Source: Nitrospinota bacterium
GTDB lineage: Bacteria > JADFOP01
Assembly (NCBI GenBank): GCA_022562795.1
Contig: JADFOP010000001.1
Coordinates: 1 to 64,000, forward strand
Direction of reading: 5' to 3'
DNA length: 64,000 nt
The notes under the pieces are model-generated. The model was given only the letters and a program-made list of their open reading frames with translations, did no database searches and had not been told where the DNA came from. The position numbers and the translations under genes were made by a program. Below, one piece after another: positions 61,509 to 64,000 of this stretch; the first letter of the stretch is position 1, and every line of letters begins with the position of its first letter.

Positions 61509-61708
61509 AGGTGCCTACTCCCATTCCACGCAGATAGTGCCATCCATCTTACACGACTGGCATCTGATTCAAAGGGTAATTATCCCACCAAAATAATCAA
61601 GATGAGAAGGGCTTTTTCCTCTCGATCCTTGATTTTTCCAATTAGGCTCCCATATTGGAATAGAATACATAACGTTGTTTTAGCAGCAAACCAATAAGGT
61701 GTTAAGTT

Positions 61709-61930
61709 ATGAAGAGTTACGAGGAATGTTTTGGTACGCAGACCCCACATGCGCTCCGCTTCTCTGATGGGGCCTGCATCGTGGTCTGGGCTCCCAATGA
61801 CGAGCTCAGCGACCTGTCGAGCCTTGATAAGCTGGGCCAAAAGTGTCTCATGTGCAAAGATGAATACTTGTGTTTCGAGCTCTCGCGTTGCCGAGACTTC
61901 ATGACGCGGCAAGAAGTGCAGGTAGCTTAA
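61709..61930 (+). CDS. small Cys-rich protein
   Basis: A 73-residue protein with AAGGTG seven bases before the ATG. It has a C-terminal cluster CLMCKDEYLCFELSRC, four Cys in a compact pattern able to bind a metal ion or Fe-S cluster. The N-terminal half looks like a short alpha/beta segment. No family is recognised. Confidence 0.6.
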   Translation: MKSYEECFGTQTPHALRFSDGACIVVWAPNDELSDLSSLDKLGQKCLMCKDEYLCFELSRCRDFMTRQEVQVA

Positions 61931-62073
61931 GACGTACCGCAACTTTTCTCTCTCCATAGCTCCTTTTCCTTCAATTCCATCGCAGTAAAGCACAGATTTT
62001 GGTATAATACTCTCATTCTCATCAGCCGCTCTAACTGTCAGGTCTTCCCAGGCATGTGTCGCGGGGACCAACG

Positions 62074-62631
62074 ATGGCCTCTATTTTGGGTTCAGTGCTT
62101 TTCTATCTTATTGTTACCGTGGCTCTGCTGATCATGATCCTGTACGTCCTCCCCGTGGCAGGCGCCTTCTTCTTCACCGGCGGGAGCACCTTCGTTCCTA
62201 CAAGCAAGCAAAAGATTGAGAAGGTCCTGGACCTTGTTCCCATGGCCCCAGGGGCGTTGGTGATTGATTTGGGATGTGGCGACGGGCGATTTCTCTTGGC
62301 AGCCGAGCGGCGCTACGATGTGGAGGCCGTAGGGTATGATATTAATTTGACGGCCTACCTCCTCGCCCGGCTGAACATCCTGTTGCATCGAGCTCGGGCG
62401 CGTGTTTACCTCAAGAACTTTCGAAAAGTAGACCTGGGCCAGGCTGATTACATCTTCTGCTACCTCTTTCCCGACGTGCTTCCAGCCCTGAAGCGTAAAT
62501 TTGACGCAGAGCTGAAGGCCGGTTGTGTGGTGGTCTCTTGTGACTACCTAATTGAGGAATGGAGGGAGCCGGAGGTCGTCTCCTACCCGGTGAATAACAA
62601 AGAGGAAAAGATATACATCTATCGCGTTTGA
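62074..62631 (+). CDS. membrane-anchored class I methyltransferase (FAM173/ATPSCKMT-like)
   Basis: I start at ATG 62074 after GGGGA (a GTG 18 bases earlier is possible), giving 185 residues. An N-terminal hydrophobic helix (LFYLIVTVALLIMILYVLP) is followed by a SAM-binding domain with VIDLGCGDGRF and YDINLTAYLLAR. The helix-plus-short-methyltransferase layout resembles the FAM173 group, which methylates Lys of the ATP synthase c-subunit in mitochondria. A similar membrane-protein substrate is possible. Confidence 0.78.
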   Translation: MASILGSVLFYLIVTVALLIMILYVLPVAGAFFFTGGSTFVPTSKQKIEKVLDLVPMAPGALVIDLGCGDGRFLLAAERRYDVEAVGYDINLTAYLLARLNILLHRARARVYLKNFRKVDLGQADYIFCYLFPDVLPALKRKFDAELKAGCVVVSCDYLIEEWREPEVVSYPVNNKEEKIYIYRV

Positions 62632-62909
62632 GAGTCCGAGCTGGAGTTGGCGAGGGTGGAATTGGGAGGCTCACGGACCTCAAGAAGCTTGTTAGGAGGG
62701 CCGTAACTCATTGGTCCAGGTGGTGGGAAACCCTTCCGAGTTTCCCCTCATGCCAACGCCTCCATGCGTAATTCGTCGTATTCGTCCAGTAATAAAATAG
62801 TAATCTGGGTGGTCGGAGGCAGCCCCAAAGCGCCGGATACTTTATAATCCATTGAATATCTTAACGTTAGAAAGAGTACGAAACATAAAACAACTTTTTA
62901 TAATTTCCC

Positions 62910-62939
62910 TTGACACAATCCTGAAACCGGTGGTATTAT
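62910..62939 (+). promoter_or_regulatory. strong sigma70-type promoter for the transporter gene
   Basis: A consensus -35 TTGACA (62910-62915) and a -10 TATTAT (62934-62939) are 18 bases apart, in AT-rich surroundings. Transcription would start near 62946. Confidence 0.7.
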
Positions 62940-63065
62940 TGGAGCCCTAAGCATCCGATGCATAATCTATCCAAACTTGTGTGCCAAGTCTACGGCTAGC
63001 ACCTTTAGAATGGGGTTTTTAGCTACACCAATATAGGGGGGGGTGATAAATAGTTTGTATTGGAG

Positions 63066-63104
63066 GAAGCCCCCCACAGCCTATTGTGAGGTTTGGTGGG
63101 CTTC
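63066..63104 (+). promoter_or_regulatory. leader hairpin
   Basis: GAAGCCC and GGGCTTC pair perfectly, enclosing a smaller CACA/TGTG stem. It lies mid-leader, 150 bases before the start codon, with no T-tract. Function unknown. Confidence 0.4.
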
Positions 63105-63254
63105 GTAGCTCATAAGGGATACTCGAGTTGAAAGGGGGTGAAGAAGCAACAGAAGAAGCAACAAAGGAGAGAATAGTAGTTCAGAAGTGCTTTTTATGTA
63201 GTAGATGAAGTATTCCATGCACTCCACGAAAGAAGTTCTAGAAGGAGCGTCATA

Positions 63255-64000
63255 ATGAATCGTTGGATGATCATGTTTACCGGAACTGCGATTAATATCA
63301 TGCTGGGAGTACTTTACTCCTGGAGCATTTTCGTGGTTCCACTTTCCAAGAAGTTTGGATGGACGCGGGCCCAGCTGAGCTGGCCGTTCACCATGTCAAT
63401 CTTCACCTTCGCTCTAGTGATGGTGGCGGCCGGGAAGTGGCAGGATAAAGTCGGACCCCGGATCGTCTGCGTGACGGGCGGTATCATCATGGGGATCGGC
63501 TTCATCCTGACGAGCTTCGTCACGTCGTTTCCCGCCCTCGTGGTGACCTTCGGGGTCATCGGCGGGGCCGGGGTGGCCTGTAGCTACGTGACGCCCGTGG
63601 TTACATCCATGAAATGGTTCCCAGACAAGAAGGGGTTGGCCGCCGGCATCACAGTCTTTGGATTCGGATTCGGCGCCTTCGTCTTCACGCCAATCGCGGT
63701 GGTCCTCATCAAGAATGTGGGCATCATGAACTCCTTCTTGTACCTGGGCTTCATCTGGATAATCGGCGTCGGCGGTTTGGGCATGCTCCTGCGAGTCCCT
63801 CCCCCGGGCTATAAGCCTGAGGGCTGGGATCCTCCGGCCCCGGCGGTCGGAGTCACGGACGCGGTTGCGGTGGACTGGGAGACTAGGGATATGATTAAGA
63901 CCCCGACCTTCTGGTTGCTGTGGCTTGCCTTCCTCGGCAACGCCAGCGTGGGCATCATGGTGATTTCGATGATCGCGCCCTACGCCAAGACGTTGGGAAT
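63255..64000 (+). CDS. MFS transporter of the oxalate/formate antiporter family, cut by window edge
   Basis: From ATG 63255, after AAGGAG, the frame stays open to the window end, giving 248 residues of a 12-helix transporter. The opening (RWMIMFTGTAINIMLGVLYS) and the Asp/Lys motif after helix 2 (KWQDKVGPR), then the helix with GGAGVACSYVTPV, are typical of OxlT-like MFS proteins. It would exchange small organic acids across the inner membrane. The C-terminal half is outside the window. Confidence 0.88.
   Translation, partial: MNRWMIMFTGTAINIMLGVLYSWSIFVVPLSKKFGWTRAQLSWPFTMSIFTFALVMVAAGKWQDKVGPRIVCVTGGIIMGIGFILTSFVTSFPALVVTFGVIGGAGVACSYVTPVVTSMKWFPDKKGLAAGITVFGFGFGAFVFTPIAVVLIKNVGIMNSFLYLGFIWIIGVGGLGMLLRVPPPGYKPEGWDPPAPAVGVTDAVAVDWETRDMIKTPTFWLLWLAFLGNASVGIMVISMIAPYAKTLG

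Larger units (their letters stand above)
62632..63254. other. 623-base intergenic region with promoter and long leader
   Basis: No gene is visible. It carries a strong promoter at 62910-62939, so the transporter transcript would have an untranslated leader of about 300 bases. A hairpin (63066-63104) and a polypurine stretch with repeated AAGAAGCAAC lie within it. A regulatory leader is possible, but I recognise no riboswitch class. Confidence 0.6.

Noticed and set aside
61580-62071. Minus-strand open frame of 163 codons over the small Cys-rich gene
   Set aside because: The plus-strand frame has the ribosome site and a Cys pattern; the minus frame has neither.

Overview
The window is GC-rich bacterial chromosome, densely packed on both strands, with many GTG and TTG starts, strong GGAGG ribosome sites and many 1-8 base stop/start overlaps. 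Lipoproteins (LxxC boxes), signal peptides, a D-Ala-D-Ala ligase and a MurNAc-recycling-like operon suggest a diderm with peptidoglycan. ThyX instead of ThyA, a family-5-type uracil-DNA glycosylase, a methionine synthase split into two genes and a separately encoded NAD synthetase amidase point to an uncultured, deep-branching lineage. The phylum cannot be fixed from the sequence.

Layout. 0-5.4 kb (minus): a truncated small gene, an HTTM-DCC membrane fusion, a DUF4149 protein and a fabG-acp-fabF operon. 5.6-8.2 kb (plus): ddl and an M20 dipeptidase. 8.3-13.9 kb: a small zinc-finger-like gene, a large hypothetical, an MBL hydrolase, an FlK-like thioesterase, uracil-DNA glycosylase, and TrmB with an unrecognised C-terminal domain. 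14.2-16.2 kb: split MetE. 16.2-18.9 kb (minus): CPBP protease, DUF2203, MBL hydrolase, LON-domain protein, glutaredoxin. 19.0-24.9 kb (plus): a MurU/isomerase/AmgK-like operon and a UvrA. 25.5 kb: a small gene with an in-frame TGA followed by a hairpin. 26-31.5 kb: a low-GC DUF4268 gene, membrane and TPR proteins, tRNA-Phe, purM, a VanZ-like gene and an inositol monophosphatase. 31.6-34.4 kb: a PDZ-less HtrA-like protease, a tiny lipoprotein, and a two-gene glutamine-dependent NAD synthetase.

34.5-39.5 kb has an accessory character: a BrnT-like/zinc-ribbon putative toxin-antitoxin pair behind a palindromic operator, and an N4-cytosine-type restriction-modification pair, separated by a GC-rich methyltransferase and a LarA-like gene. 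39.7-41.1 kb: thyX-dcd. 41.1-41.9 kb: a hairpin repeat cluster. 41.9-54.9 kb: a PD40 propeller, lipoproteins, macro domain, ferredoxin-NADP reductase, a methyltransferase/hydrolase/GH3 run, an enolase-superfamily enzyme, an SDR protein, further hydrolases and DUF1059. 55.0-59.2 kb (minus): a tight hotdog / double-hotdog / ketosynthase / glycosyltransferase / AcpS operon whose ketosynthase lacks the catalytic Cys. 59.4-64 kb: a coiled-coil membrane protein, Cys-rich small proteins, a radical SAM protein, a membrane-anchored methyltransferase and a truncated OxlT-like transporter behind a long leader.

The most unusual items are the Cys-less ketosynthase operon, which may pair with the distant fabF-acp-fabG set as a type II polyketide or specialised fatty acid system; the in-frame TGA gene with a SECIS-like hairpin; and the TrmB C-terminal domain with its own ribosome site. 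All names come from reading translated sequence and motifs; no database search was run.
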